Of a stretch of DNA of 64,000 bases, positions 46,237 through 56,475 are shown one piece after another. Location of the stretch: assembly GCA_029817715.1 (NCBI GenBank), contig JARUPY010000116.1, positions 1-64,000 of the forward strand, in the 5' to 3' direction. The stretch is from Melastoma dodecandrum (lineage: Eukaryota > Streptophyta > Magnoliopsida > Myrtales > Melastomataceae). The position numbers were made by a program, and so were the translations under genes. The notes beneath the pieces were generated by a model. It was given only the letters and a program-made list of their open reading frames with translations. It did no database searches and was not told the origin of the DNA. Positions within the stretch are counted from its first letter, which is position 1; the number at the start of each line of letters is the position of its first letter.

Positions 46237-47137
46237 GTGCGCACCACCGCCGTCGCCGGCTTGGACCTGACCGCCCTCACCATGGGCTCGGCGCCGCTGC
46301 CGACCCCGGTGCCGCGCGCCGTCGACCTGCTCGACGAGGGGTGGGAGGCGGGCATCCGCGCGCTCGACGCCGCGGACGGCACGCACGGCGGGGAGAGCGC
46401 GGCCGGCCGCTGGCTCGAGGAGCGGCAGCCGGAGGGCGTCGTCGTCCTGTCCGGGCTCGGCGCGGTCGTCGGACAGGGGCGCGGGACGGACCTCTCCCCC
46501 GTGCGGCTCGAGGCGCACCTCGCCGCCGCCGCGCGACGCCTCGGCCGGGTCGACCTGGGCTGGCTCCGCGGCGCGGACGCGGAGACACCGATCGAGGACA
46601 CGCTGCAGCCCCTCGCGGCGGCGATCGAGTCGGGCCGGCTCATCGGCTGGGGCGCCGGCGATGCCGACGCGTGGTCGCTGGAGGCGCTGCTCCGCGAGTC
46701 CGACCGGCTCGGCCTCCCCCGGCCCGCATTCGTGCGGGTGCGGCTGAACCTCCTGGAACGCGGGGCGCTGCAGGACCTCGCGCCGCTGGCCGCCGGCGAG
46801 GGCCGTCGCGGTGCTCGCGGGCGCGCCGCTCGGTGCCGGCCGGCTCACCGGACACCACGTCGCCGAGGAGGAGCGCGCCGCGGAAGCCCTCCGCTTCGGG
46901 GCGCCCGCCCGCGAGATCGACCCCGCGCTCGAGACGCTCGTCGGCCTCCGGGACCTCGCCCACGATCTCGACCTGTCGCTCGAGGGGATGGCCCTGTCGT
47001 GGCTGCTCGTGCGGCCCGAGGTCGCGTCGACGGTCGCGACCCCGCGCGCGAAGGCGGACTGGGACGCGGTCCACGAGGCGCTCGAGCGCCCGCTCGATGA
47101 GGAGACCGTGGAGCGCATCCACGCCCTCCTCGGATGA
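46237..47137 (+). CDS. Aldo/keto-reductase-fold protein with degenerate active site (one frameshift)
   Basis: About 300 residues of the (beta/alpha)8 AKR type: DLTALTMGSAPLPTPVPRAV, AGIRALDAADGTHGGESAAG, RRLGRVDLGWLRGADAETPI, ESGRLIGWGAGDADAWSLEA and LEGMALSWLLVRPEVASTVA. Compared with active AKRs, the Asp is kept, but Tyr of AxxYG appears as His (DGTHGG), Lys of the next strand is not visible (VVVLSGLG), and His of DLxxLH is Arg (LGWLRG). Inference: probably not a normal reductase. The frame shifts near 46805 (3n+1). Starts at GTG 46237. Confidence 0.72.
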
Positions 47138-47145
47138 TCTCGTCT

Positions 47146-47187
47146 TTCAGGAGTTCTGGCGGGCTCCGCCGCGCCAGAACTCCTGAA
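47146..47187. terminator. 15-bp perfect bidirectional terminator hairpin
   Basis: TTCAGGAGTTCTGGC (47146-47160) pairs with GCCAGAACTCCTGAA (47173-47187), with a further TCGTC/GACGA outside. It lies between the convergent AKR-like and HD-domain genes. Confidence 0.8.
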
Positions 47188-47197
47188 CGACGAAGGG

Positions 47198-47797
47198 TCA
47201 GCGGCGCTCGAGGGGGTTGGCCGCGAGCTTGGCGATCAGGCCGCCCTCGATGAGTCGGGACGCGTGCGACGTCGGCTTGCGCTCGGCCTGCTCGGTCACC
47301 CGGTCGCCGAATTCGACGGCGAGCGCGCCGCGCGGATGCGCGGCGAGCACCTCGGCGAGGTAGTCCTCGGGCAGGGCGTCCGGGCGCGCGCCGGAGATGT
47401 CGAGCCCCGTCGCGATCTCGAGGAGGTGCCCCTCCACGTCCATCGCGGGGTCCACCGCCGGCCAGTTGTGCCGCTCGACGACCTCGACGAGCCGCTGCTG
47501 CTGCTCGCGCGACCACCCGGCGCCCGCGCCGAACACGGCCGCGACGTGGCCGCCGGCGATCTCGTACGGCGTGCGGACGGCGTCGAACTCCTCCGCGAGC
47601 CCCATGTCGTGCAGCAGCGCGGCGACGGCGAGCAGCTCCCGGTCCGGCTGCAGCCCGAGCGCCGCCGCGAAGCCCGACGCCCAGTACCAGCTGCGCGCGC
47701 TGTGCGCGGCGAGCGCCGGCGTCAGGTACCGCTCGGCGAGATCGAGCGCGGCGCGCACGGGAGCGGTGTCCGGGAGGGCGTGGTCGGCGAGTCGCAC
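47198..47797 (-). CDS. HD-domain protein
   Basis: 199 residues. AAHSARSWYWASGFAAALGL and AVAALLHDMGLAEEFDAV give the H...HD metal-binding pattern, with YEIAGGHVAAVFGAGAGW and VVERHNWPAVDPAMDVEGHL behind. The layout resembles the cyanamide-hydratase-type HD subgroup; members are metal-dependent hydrolases of unknown substrate. GTG 47797 start. It is divergent from lipB with a 39-base gap. Confidence 0.85.
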   Translation of the reverse strand: MRLADHALPDTAPVRAALDLAERYLTPALAAHSARSWYWASGFAAALGLQPDRELLAVAALLHDMGLAEEFDAVRTPYEIAGGHVAAVFGAGAGWSREQQQRLVEVVERHNWPAVDPAMDVEGHLLEIATGLDISGARPDALPEDYLAEVLAAHPRGALAVEFGDRVTEQAERKPTSHASRLIEGGLIAKLAANPLERR

Positions 47798-47836
47798 TGC
47801 GCCATCCTGCCGCCCCGCCGACGTAGGGTCGTCGCG

Positions 47837-48493
47837 ATGATCGACGTCGCTCTGACCCGCCTCGCCCCGGACCTGCTCGACTACCACGAGGGGTGGGCGC
47901 TGCAGCGCCGCATCCACGCGGCCGTCGTCGCCGGTGACCGGCCCGACTCCCTGATCCTCTGCGAGCACCGGGCCGTGTTCACGGCCGGCAAGCGCACGGC
48001 CGACGACGAGCGTCCCACCGACGGGACGCCGGTCGTGGACGTCGACCGCGGCGGGAAGATCACGTGGCACGGCCCCGGCCAGCTGACCGGGTACCCGATC
48101 CTCCGGCTGCCCGACCGGCACGAGGTCGTCGCGTTCGTCCGCGCCCTCGAGGCGATGATGATCGACGTCGCCGCCCGCTTCGGCGTCCACGGCGAGCGCG
48201 TCGAGGGCCGCAGCGGTGTCTGGGTCCGGTCCGGCAACGACTGGGACAAGATCGGCGCGATCGGCCTGCGGGTGCAGGACGGCGTCACGATGCACGGCTT
48301 CGCGCTGAACTGCAGCAACGACCTCGCGCCGTACGACCGGATCGTCCCGTGCGGCATCCGGGACGCCGGGGTCACGACGCTCTCCGCGCTGACCGGTCGC
48401 ACGATCACCCCCGCGGACGCGGCGCCGATCGTCCTCGAGCACTTCGAGCGCGGCGTGCTGGGCCTCGCCGCCCGCGAGCGGGTCGCCGCGTGA
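47837..48493 (+). CDS. lipB: LipB, octanoyl-[ACP]:protein transferase
   Basis: 218 residues. It moves octanoate from ACP to lipoyl domains. [20 protein letters not shown] is the family signature (RGGxxTxHGPGQ), [20 protein letters not shown] has the catalytic Lys region, and [17 protein letters not shown] the catalytic Cys. Its TGA overlaps the lipA GTG. Confidence 0.97.
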   Translation: MIDVALTRLAPDLLDYHEGWALQRRIHAAVVAGDRPDSLILCEHRAVFTAGKRTADDERPTDGTPVVDVDRGGKITWHGPGQLTGYPILRLPDRHEVVAFVRALEAMMIDVAARFGVHGERVEGRSGVWVRSGNDWDKIGAIGLRVQDGVTMHGFALNCSNDLAPYDRIVPCGIRDAGVTTLSALTGRTITPADAAPIVLEHFERGVLGLAARERVAA

Positions 48494-49528
48494 GCGGCGT
48501 CGTCCGGCTGCCGTCGACCGGGCTGAGCCCGGAGCAGGAGGCAACCCAGGCGGGTCACCGCAGGATGCTGCGGCTCGAGGCGCGGAACGCCGCCGTGCCG
48601 ATCGAGCGCAAGCCCTCCTGGATCCGCACCACGCTGAAGCAGGGCCCGGAGTTCCAGGCGCTGAAGCACCTCGTCAAGGACGAGGGCCTGCACACCGTAT
48701 GCCAGGAGGCCGGCTGCCCGAACATCTTCGAGTGCTGGGAGGACCGCGAGGCGACCTTTCTGATTGGCGGCTCGCAGTGCACCCGCCGGTGCGACTTCTG
48801 CCAGATCGACCCCGGTAAGCCGGCGGACTACGACCGCGACGAGCCGCGCCGGGGTCGCGGAGTCGGTGCGCACCATGGACCTGCGCTACGCCACCATCAC
48901 CGGCGTCGCCCGCGACGACCTGCCCGACGAGGGCGCCTGGCTGCACGCGGAGACCGTGCGCACGATCCACGAGCAGAACCCGGGCACCGGCGTCGAGATC
49001 CTTGCGACGGACTTCTCGGGGAACCCCGACCTGCTCGGCGTCGTCTTCGAGTCCCGTCCGGAAGTGTTGGCGCACAACGTCGAAACCGTGCCGCGCATCT
49101 TCAAGCGGATCCGCCCGGCGTTCCGGTACGAGCGCTCGCTGGGCGTGCTCACGCAGGCGCGCGACGCCGGGCTCGTCACGAAGTCGAACCTGATCCTCGG
49201 CATGGGCGAGGAACCGGCCGAGGTGCTCCAGGCCCTCGAGGACCTGCACGCGGCGGGCACCGACATCATCACGCTCACCCAGTACCTCCGGCCCACGCCC
49301 AGGCACCACCCGGTCGACCGCTGGGTGACGCCCGCCGAGTTCGAGGACTTCAAGACCGCCGCGGAGGAGATCGGGTTCCTCGGCGTGCTCGCCGGCCCGC
49401 TGGTGCGCTCCTCCTACCGGGCCGGGCGGCTGTACGCGCAGTCGATGGCCGCGAAGGGCCGTGCGCTGCCGGAGGGTCTGCAGCACCTCGCCGACCCGGC
49501 CCTCGGCTTCGCGCAGGCGGTCGGCTGA
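48490..49528 (+). CDS. lipA: LipA, lipoyl synthase (one frameshift)
   Basis: About 346 residues. Radical SAM enzyme that inserts two sulfurs into the octanoyl chain. [13 protein letters not shown] binds the auxiliary iron-sulfur cluster, and [13 protein letters not shown] is the CxxxCxxC SAM cluster. [60 protein letters not shown] and [14 protein letters not shown] complete it. The frame shifts near 48853 where CCGGGGTCGCG has one extra G. GTG 48490 overlaps lipB, so lipB-lipA are one operon. Confidence 0.95.
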
Positions 49529-49533
49529 CCCGC

Positions 49534-50047
49534 ATGCCCACGATCCTGCCGTTCGACGGGGTGCTGCCCGACGTCGATCCGACCGCCTTCATCGCGCCGA
49601 CAGCCACCCTCATCGGGCGGGTGCGGGTGGAGGCCGGCGCCGTCGTCATGTTCGGCGCGGTCCTCCGCGGCGACCGGGACGCGATCGTGCTCGGGCGCGG
49701 CAGCAACCTGCAGGACAACGTGGTCGTGCACTGCGACCCGGGCTCCCCCGCGACGATCGGCGACGGCGTCAGCGTCGGGCACGGCGCCGTGGTGCACGGC
49801 TGCACCGTCGGCGACGACGTGCTGATCGGGATGAACGCGACCGTGCTGAACGGCGCGGTGGTCGGTGCCGGCTCGCTGGTCGCGGGCGGTGCGGTCGTGC
49901 TCGAGCGCACCGAGGCGCCCTCCCGCTCGCTGCTGGCGGGCGTCCCCGCGAAGGTGCGGCGGGAGATCACGGAACGAGGAGCTCGAGCGGATCCGCCGCA
50001 ACGCGCAGACCTACCGCGACCGCGGCGAGGCGTACCGGAAGGGGTGA
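49534..50047 (+). CDS. Gamma-carbonic-anhydrase-family protein (one frameshift)
   Basis: About 171 residues with a left-handed beta-helix of hexapeptide repeats ([60 protein letters not shown]). The three zinc-ligand His are in VVVHCD, VGHGA and VVHGC. The C-terminal helix [20 protein letters not shown] is reached through a shift near 49975 (extra base; 3n+1). Activity on CO2 varies in this family. It lies 5 bases after lipA. Confidence 0.9.
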
Positions 50048-50049
50048 TC

Positions 50050-50131
50050 TCGCGGATCCGGAGATCCTGGGCGACACGCCGACTCTGCGCCTCCGATGCC
50101 GGGGTGTCGCGAAGGATCTCCGGATCCGCGA
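50050..50131. repeat. dispersed palindromic repeat, copy 3 (most perfect)
   Basis: CTCGCGGATCCGGAGATCCT (50049-50068) is perfectly mirrored at 50113-50132, and GCGACAC/GTGTCGC extends the stem inward. It fills the space between the convergent gamma-carbonic-anhydrase stop and the ftsY stop. Confidence 0.85.
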
Positions 50132-50133
50132 GG

Positions 50134-50997
50134 TCAGCCGACGAGGCCCTGGGCGAAGACGTGCGGGGTGAAGCCGGTGAGGTCCTGGATCCGCTCGCCC
50201 TGGCCGATCAGCTTGATCGGGATGCCGGTCTCCTCCTGGACCCGGAGCACGAAGCCGCCCTTCGCGGAGCCGTCGAGCTTCGTGATGACCAGGCCGGTGA
50301 CGCCCGCCGACTCGATGAACGCCTGCGCCTGCAGCACGCCGTTCTGACCGGTCGTGGCGTCGAGCACGAGCAGCACCTCCGCGATCGGCGCCAGCTTCTC
50401 GACGACGCGCTTCACCTTGCCGAGCTCGTCCATCAGCCCGCCCTTGGTGTGCAGGCGGCCTGCGGTGTCGATGAGCACGATCTCGGTGCCGGTGCGCTGC
50501 GCGTACTCGATCGTCTGGAACGCGACGGAGGCGGGGTCCTGCCCCTGGTGCTGCGGGCGCACGACCGCGGCGCCCGCGCGCTCCGCCCAGGTCGCGACCT
50601 GCTCGACGGCGGCGGCGCGGAACGTGTCCGCGGCGCCGACGACGACGGTGCGGCCGTAGTTGCCGACGAACTTCGCGAACTTGCCGATCGTCGTCGTCTT
50701 GCCGACGCCGTTCACCCCGACGATCAGCACGACCGCGGGCCGAGCGGAGAGCTTCAGGGTCGGGTCGAAGCCGGCGAGCCGCTCCTCCACGTCCTCCCGC
50801 AGCATCCGCTGGAGGTCCTTCGGGTCCGTCGTGTGGAAGCGGTCGACCTTCTCGCGGAGGTCCTGCAGCATCGACTCCGTGATGTCCGGCCCGAAGTCGG
50901 CGCCGATCATCGCGGCCTCGAGGTCGTCCCAGGTGTCCTCGTCGATCACCCGGACGGTGCCGAAGAGGTTCCGCAACCGTGCACCGAATCCCGCCAC
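50134..50997 (-). CDS. ftsY: FtsY, signal recognition particle receptor
   Basis: 287 residues from GTG 50997. The NG domain is [100 protein letters not shown] and [20 protein letters not shown]. There is no long acidic A domain, common in actinobacteria. It works with Ffh at the membrane. Confidence 0.96.
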   Translation of the reverse strand: MAGFGARLRNLFGTVRVIDEDTWDDLEAAMIGADFGPDITESMLQDLREKVDRFHTTDPKDLQRMLREDVEERLAGFDPTLKLSARPAVVLIVGVNGVGKTTTIGKFAKFVGNYGRTVVVGAADTFRAAAVEQVATWAERAGAAVVRPQHQGQDPASVAFQTIEYAQRTGTEIVLIDTAGRLHTKGGLMDELGKVKRVVEKLAPIAEVLLVLDATTGQNGVLQAQAFIESAGVTGLVITKLDGSAKGGFVLRVQEETGIPIKLIGQGERIQDLTGFTPHVFAQGLVG

Positions 50998-51081
50998 GGG
51001 AGGCAAGGCTACGGGCTCGCTCGGCGCCCGCTCACCGCGGTCGCCATAGCGTCGTCCGGAGCCGTCAGGAAGGACATCGCC

Positions 51082-51963
51082 ATGCCGTTCACCCCCACAG
51101 TCGCCGTGCTCGGGACCGGGACCATGGGCGCCGGGATGACCCGGTCCCTCCGGCGAGCGGGCCTGCCGGTGCAGGTCTGGAACCGGCACCCGGAGAAGGC
51201 CGCACCCCTCGCCGAGACCGGCGCCACCGTCGCGGGGTCGCTCGAGGAGGCGGTGCGCGGTGCGCACGTCGTCGTCTCCATCCTGTTCGACGAGGCGTCG
51301 GTGGCGGAGGTGATGTCCGCGGCGGTCCCGTCGCTCGACCCGGGCACCGTGTGGGTCCAGTCGAGCACCGTCGGCCGCGACGGGACCGCCCATCTGGCCG
51401 AGCTCGCGAAGCCGCGCGGGATCCCCTTCTACGACGCACCCGTCGTCGGCACCAAGCAGCCGGCGGAGGACGGGAAGCTGACGGTGCTCGCCTCCGGGCC
51501 GTCCGCCACGCGGGACGTCGTCGAGCCGGTGTTCGGAGCGATCGGTGCGAAGACCGTGTGGCTCGGCGAGGACGCCGGCCCCGCGAGCGCGATGAAGCTG
51601 GTCGCGAACTCCTGGGTGGCGACGATCACCGCGGGGGCCGCGTTCGGCGTCGCCCAGGCGGTCGCGTTCGGCCTCGACCCGTCGCAGTTCCTCGAGACGG
51701 TGGCGGGAGGCGCCGCCGACAGCCCGTACCTGCAGACGAAGGGCCGGATGATCGTCGAGAACCGCACCGACGAGACGCAGTTCGCGCTCGACGGGCTGCG
51801 GAAGGACCTCCGGCTGATCCTCGAGGCGGACCTCGCCGCCGGCGTGCCCACGACGCTCGTCGACGCGCTGCTCGAGGTGTTCGTGTCCGCCGCCGACCAG
51901 GGTCTCGGGAGCGCCGACATCAGCGCCGTCGGTGCGGCGTTCCGGCCGGTCGGCAAGGATTGA
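51082..51963 (+). CDS. NAD(P)-dependent 3-hydroxyisobutyrate-dehydrogenase-family oxidoreductase
   Basis: 293 residues. [20 protein letters not shown] is the Rossmann motif; [20 protein letters not shown] is the substrate-binding (S/D)APVxG motif; [20 protein letters not shown] has the catalytic Lys. Beta-hydroxyacid dehydrogenase or imine-reductase-like; the substrate is unknown. ATG 51082 follows AGGAAGGA. The next gene starts 3 bases after its stop. Confidence 0.9.
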   Translation: MPFTPTVAVLGTGTMGAGMTRSLRRAGLPVQVWNRHPEKAAPLAETGATVAGSLEEAVRGAHVVVSILFDEASVAEVMSAAVPSLDPGTVWVQSSTVGRDGTAHLAELAKPRGIPFYDAPVVGTKQPAEDGKLTVLASGPSATRDVVEPVFGAIGAKTVWLGEDAGPASAMKLVANSWVATITAGAAFGVAQAVAFGLDPSQFLETVAGGAADSPYLQTKGRMIVENRTDETQFALDGLRKDLRLILEADLAAGVPTTLVDALLEVFVSAADQGLGSADISAVGAAFRPVGKD

Positions 51964-51966
51964 CCG

Positions 51967-52773
51967 GTGCTGAACAAGGACACCCGGGTCTGCATCTCCC
52001 TCGCCGGACGGCCCTCGAATCTCGGAACGCGATTCCACAATTTCCTCTATCGGGAGCTCGAACTCGATTTCCTGTACAAGGCCTTCACCACCGACGACCT
52101 CGACGGCGCGGTGCGGGGCGTGCGCGCCCTCGGGATCCGGGGCTGCTCCGTCTCGATGCCGTTCAAGGCCGCGATCATCCCGCTGCTCGACGAGATCGAG
52201 GATTCCGCCGGCGATATCGGCGCCGTGAACACCGTCGTGAACGACGGGGGCGTGCTCACGGGCTCGAACACGGACGTCGAGGCGGTCGCAGCCCTGCTCG
52301 CCGAGCACGGCCTCGACCCGGCATCTCGTGTCGTGATCAGGGGAAGCGGCAGCATGGCCTCCGCCGTCTCCGCCGCGTTCGCGCGCAGCGGGTTCGGCCG
52401 CGCGACCCTCTGGGCGAGGAACGCGGAGGCCGGATCCGCGATCGCCGAGCGGGACGGTCACCGGTTCTCGGAGGTCGAGCCGGACGACGCCGACCTGCTC
52501 GTCAACGTCACGCCGGCCGGCATGGTCGGACCGGACCACGAGGCGCTCGCCTTCGATCCGGACCTGATCAGGGGCGCATCTGCGGTCTTCGACGTGGTCG
52601 TCCTCCCCGTCGAGACGCCGCTGATCCGAGCGGCGCGCGCGGCGGGGCTGCCCGTGGTCACCGGAGCGGAGGTGCACGCCCTCCAGGCGGCCCTGCAGTT
52701 CGAGCGCTACACCGGCGTCGCGCTCACGAGGGACCAGGTCGATCGCGCCCACGCATTCGCCCGCCGCGAATAG
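51967..52773 (+). CDS. Shikimate 5-dehydrogenase-like protein
   Basis: 268 residues. The N-terminal substrate domain has VSMPFKAAIIPLLDEIEDSA (catalytic Lys) and IGAVNTVVNDGGVLTGSNTD (N-T-D); the Rossmann domain has RVVIRGSGSMASAVSAAFAR. It resembles AroE/YdiB-type enzymes but lacks the usual G-x-S-H-S near the start (it reads ISLAGRPSNLGTRFHNFLYR), so the substrate may differ from shikimate. Codons in the first 120 bases include AAT, TAT, GAT and GAA, which are rare in neighbouring genes. This suggests recent acquisition, together with the AT-richer DNA that follows. GTG start, coupled to the upstream gene. Confidence 0.85.
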   Translation: MLNKDTRVCISLAGRPSNLGTRFHNFLYRELELDFLYKAFTTDDLDGAVRGVRALGIRGCSVSMPFKAAIIPLLDEIEDSAGDIGAVNTVVNDGGVLTGSNTDVEAVAALLAEHGLDPASRVVIRGSGSMASAVSAAFARSGFGRATLWARNAEAGSAIAERDGHRFSEVEPDDADLLVNVTPAGMVGPDHEALAFDPDLIRGASAVFDVVVLPVETPLIRAARAAGLPVVTGAEVHALQAALQFERYTGVALTRDQVDRAHAFARRE

Positions 52774-52890
52774 CCCGCATCCATTTCGAAGGTGCTATTG
52801 GTGCCGAAAGCGCCATCGGAATGAGCCCGAAAGTGGGGATAGTCGGAATACGCAGATCCGGAATACATTGTTCCCACAGCCGCTACCCGA

Positions 52891-52918
52891 GTGGGAGCGA
52901 CCGCGAGGTCGCTTCCGC
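52891..52918. terminator. hairpin between convergent aroE-like and smc genes
   Basis: GTGGGAGCGACC (52891-52902) pairs with GGTCGCTTCCGC (52907-52918) around loop GCGA, with two G-U pairs. The 241-base gap 52774-53014 contains no gene I can support; its first 110 bases are noticeably less GC-rich than the surroundings. Confidence 0.5.
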
Positions 52919-53014
52919 ACAGCTCGAACGACTGCTCGCTGCGGCCGCCGTCAGCGCGCTGGGCCACCCCGCATCGGCCCCGCGCAGACGGCGGACGCAG
53001 TGGGGGGACCGCGC

Positions 53015-56000
53015 TCACGCGCGGGCGGCGAGGCGCTGACCGATCACGTTCGAGACGCCGTCCTGCCGCATCGAGACGCCGTACAGGGCGTCCGCGATCT
53101 CCATCGTCCGCTTCTGATGCGTGATGAGGATCAGCTGCGACGCGTCCCGCAGCGACGAGACGACCTCGAGCAGCCGCCCCAGGTTCGCATCGTCGAGCGC
53201 CGCCTCCACCTCGTCGAGGATGTAGAACGGGCTCGGCCGGGCGGTGAAGATCGCGAGCAGGAACGCGACGGCCGCGAGGGACCGCTCGCCGCCGGAGAGC
53301 AGCGTGAGCCGCTCGATCTTCTTGCCCGCCGGGCGCACCGCGACCTCGACGCCGGGCTCCTCTCCGCCGTCTGTCAGCGTCAGCCGCCCCGTGCCGCCGG
53401 GGAACAGCACCGGGAAGATGCGCTCGAACGCGGCCTCGGTGTCCGCGTACGCGGCGCTGAAGATCTCGTGCATCCGCCGATCGAGGTCCTCCACGATGGT
53501 CAGCAGGTCGGCGCGCGTGCGGTGCAGGTCGGCCAGCTGCTCCCCGAGGAACGCGTGCCGCTGCTCGAGCGCGGCGAACTCCTCGAGTGCGAGCGGGTTC
53601 ACTCGGCCGAGCTGCGCGAGCCGACGCTCCGCCGCGGCGAGCCGACGCTCCTCGTCGGGGCGGTCGAGACCGTCGACCGCCGCGGCCGCGAGCGCCTCCG
53701 GATCGAGGCCGAGATCGGCGAGCGCTCGGTCCCGCACGGTCTGGAGGGACACCTGCTGCTCGTACGCGCGCATGTCGATGTCGCGGGCGCGCCGGTCGAG
53801 ATCCGCGACCTCGGTTCGGGCGGCCACGAGCCGGTCGCGGGCGATCCGCAGCTCGGCGTTGTGCTCGGCGCGCTCCCGCTCGGCGAGGGCGAGCGCCGTC
53901 CTGGCCTCGGTGACGGAGGCGTCGACCGACGCCTGCCACGCGGGCAGCTCCGCGAGCACCGCTTCCGCGGCCTCGCGGCCCAGCGCACGCTCCGCGGCCC
54001 GTCGCGCCGCCTGCTCGGCCGCCCGCTCCGCGGCGACGGCCTGCTGCTCGAGCGACGCCAGCCGCGCCCGCTCCGCCCGGAGGCGCTCCTGCAACGTCTC
54101 GCCCTCGAGCCGGACCCCGACCGCGACCTCGCGGGCGGCGTCGAGGGCCGCCGCATGCGGGACGCGCGCGCCGCCGTCGACGACGGGGCGGTCCCCCGAT
54201 CGCGCCGCAGCGACGGCCTCCGCGGCGACGTCCCGCGCCGCCGCGGTCTCGTCCCGTCGCATCGCGGCCTCGGCGGCCTGCTGCTCCGCGCGAGCGAGCT
54301 CCGCGGCCGCCGCGTCGGCTGCGGCGACCGCGCCCGCCCGGCGTCGCTCGGCCGCCCGCGCGACGTCGGCGCGCTCCCGCTCGCGCCGCTGGGACGCATC
54401 CGCCTCCGACCGCGCGGCCTGCTGGACGGCCTTCGCCTCACGGAGCCGGTCCCGTGCAGCGGTGACCTCGTCCGCGAGCCGGGCCGCGTCGGCGGCCGCC
54501 GCGTCCCGCTCGGCCGCCAGCTCGACCCCGCTCACCGCGGCTCCGGCGGTGCGGAGGCGCGACGCCGTGACGAGCTCACCCGCCGCGGTGACCGCGACCA
54601 GCTCCGTGTCCGCGACCGCGTGCCGGGCCGCCGCGAGGTCGTCGACGAGCACGACGCCGCGGAGCAGCGCGAGCACGCCGACGGGTGCGCGCACGACCTC
54701 GACCGCCGCGATGCCGCTGCGGACGGCGTCCGGCCGACCCATGGGGGCCGACCCGGCGACGAGGTCGACCGCGCCGAGCGGGGCGACCGCCGGCGCGCTC
54801 GCCTCCGGATCCTCCACGACGGCGGCATCGAGGAGCGGCCCGAGGACCGCCGCGACCGCGGTGCGCCACCTCGGTTCGATGTCGAGCACGTCCTGCAGCC
54901 GTCGCGACCCGGGCAGCGCGGCGAGCACGTCCGCGACGGCGAGCGGCGTGGCGGTCGCGGCGCGGAGCGCGGCGAAGCGGGCGTCGACCGCGCTCTGCTC
55001 GCGCTCGAGGGCGTGCAGAGCGCTCCGCGCGGCATCGGCGTCCGCCGTCGCGGCGGCGAGCGCCTCCTGCGCATCGTCCCCGCCGGGCCCGTCCTGCCCG
55101 ACGGCGGGGTCCGGCAGCGCGGCGAGCGCGGCGGCGGCCTGCGCGGCGCGGCCGGCCTGCGGCATCGACCGCGCCGGCGCGCCGGGTCGCTTCCGCGTCC
55201 GCCGCCGTCGCCCTCGAGGTCGCTGCGGCCGCGTCCCGCTCGAGCGCCCCGACCGCGCGGTCGAAGTCCGCCACCCGAGCCGCATCGGCCGCGATGATCC
55301 GGTCGACCTCGTCGAGCCGCTGCTGCGCCGCGCGGACCGCGGCCTGGGCGGTGTCCCGCTCCGCCACGAGGGCGCCCGCGCGCTGCTCCAGCGCGGCGAT
55401 GGTCGCGGCGGCGTCGGCCCGCTCGGACGCGCCCGGACCGCTCGCGACCGGGAGCACCTCCTCCGGCGCGAGGAGCGCGACCCGGGTCGCGACCGTCTGC
55501 GCGAACCCGCGGAACCGCTGCTGCGCCCCCTCGAGCTCGAGCGCGGTGCGCCGGAGGACGTCCAGCGCGTCGCCGCCCGACTCGCGCTCGAGCGTCGCCG
55601 CTCGCGCCTCCAGCCGCGGCGCGCCGGCCTCCGCGACCTGGCGCGCGGTCGCGAGCGCGTCGTGCTCGTCCGCCAGCAGGGCGACGGACGTCGCGAGGCG
55701 TGCGGCGTCGTGTGCGAGCAGCCGGGTCCGCGACTCCCGCACCGCCGCCTGGATCTCGCCGGCCTCCCGCGCGATCTCCGCCTGCGCGCCGAGCGGCTTC
55801 AGCTGCCGCTGCAGCTCGTCCTTCAGATCCGTGAGGCGGGTGAGGTTCGCCTGCATCGCCTCGAGCTTCCGGAGGGTGCGCTCGCGCCGGCGGCGGTGCT
55901 TCAGGATGCCCGCGGCCTCCTCGATGAACCCGCGGCGCTCCTCCGGGGTCGCCCTGAGGACCGCGTCCAGCTGGCCCTGGCCGACGATGACGTGCATCTC

Positions 56001-56405
56001 CCGGCCCAGCCCGGAGTCGGACAGCCGCTCCTGCACGTCGAGCAGGCGCACGGCCTCGCCGTTGATCGCGTACTCGCTGCGCCCGTCGCGGAACAGCGTG
56101 CGGCTGATCGCGACCTCGCTGTACTCGATGGGCAGGGCGCCGTCGGCGTTGTCGATGGTGAGCACCACCTCCGCCCGGCCGAGCGGGCCGCGCGTGGAAG
56201 TGCCGGCGAAGATCACGTCGGCCATCGAGCCGCCGCGGAGGTTCTTCGCGCCCTGCTCCCCCATCACCCACGCGAGCGCGTCGACGACATTCGACTTGCC
56301 GGAGCCGTTCGGACCGACGATGCAGGTCACCCCGGGTTCGAGCGCAAACGTCGTCGGCTGCGCAAAGGACTTGAAGCCCTTGAGCGTGAGGCTCTTCAGG
56401 TGCAC
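53015..56405 (-). CDS. smc: Smc, chromosome segregation ATPase (one frameshift)
   Basis: About 1130 residues. N-terminal head: [40 protein letters not shown] (Walker A), and [21 protein letters not shown] sequence ([20 protein letters not shown]). Two long coiled coils flank the hinge (around [20 protein letters not shown] and [20 protein letters not shown]). C-terminal head: [20 protein letters not shown] (ABC signature) and [20 protein letters not shown] (Walker B). The frame shifts near 55180; 3n+1 length fits one extra base. It forms the condensin that organises the chromosome. The usual smc-ftsY neighbourhood is kept, with two dehydrogenase genes inserted. Confidence 0.95.
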
Positions 56406-56475
56406 GCCGCCTCCATCCCCGCGAGGCCCCGCGCCTCGGCACGAGGCTAGCGAGGGGCGGCGACACGCGCCGCGG

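Noticed and set aside
52774..53014. Possible tRNA or small RNA in the aroE-like/smc gap
   Set aside because: The only structure is one 12-bp hairpin; no cloverleaf or anticodon arm could be formed.
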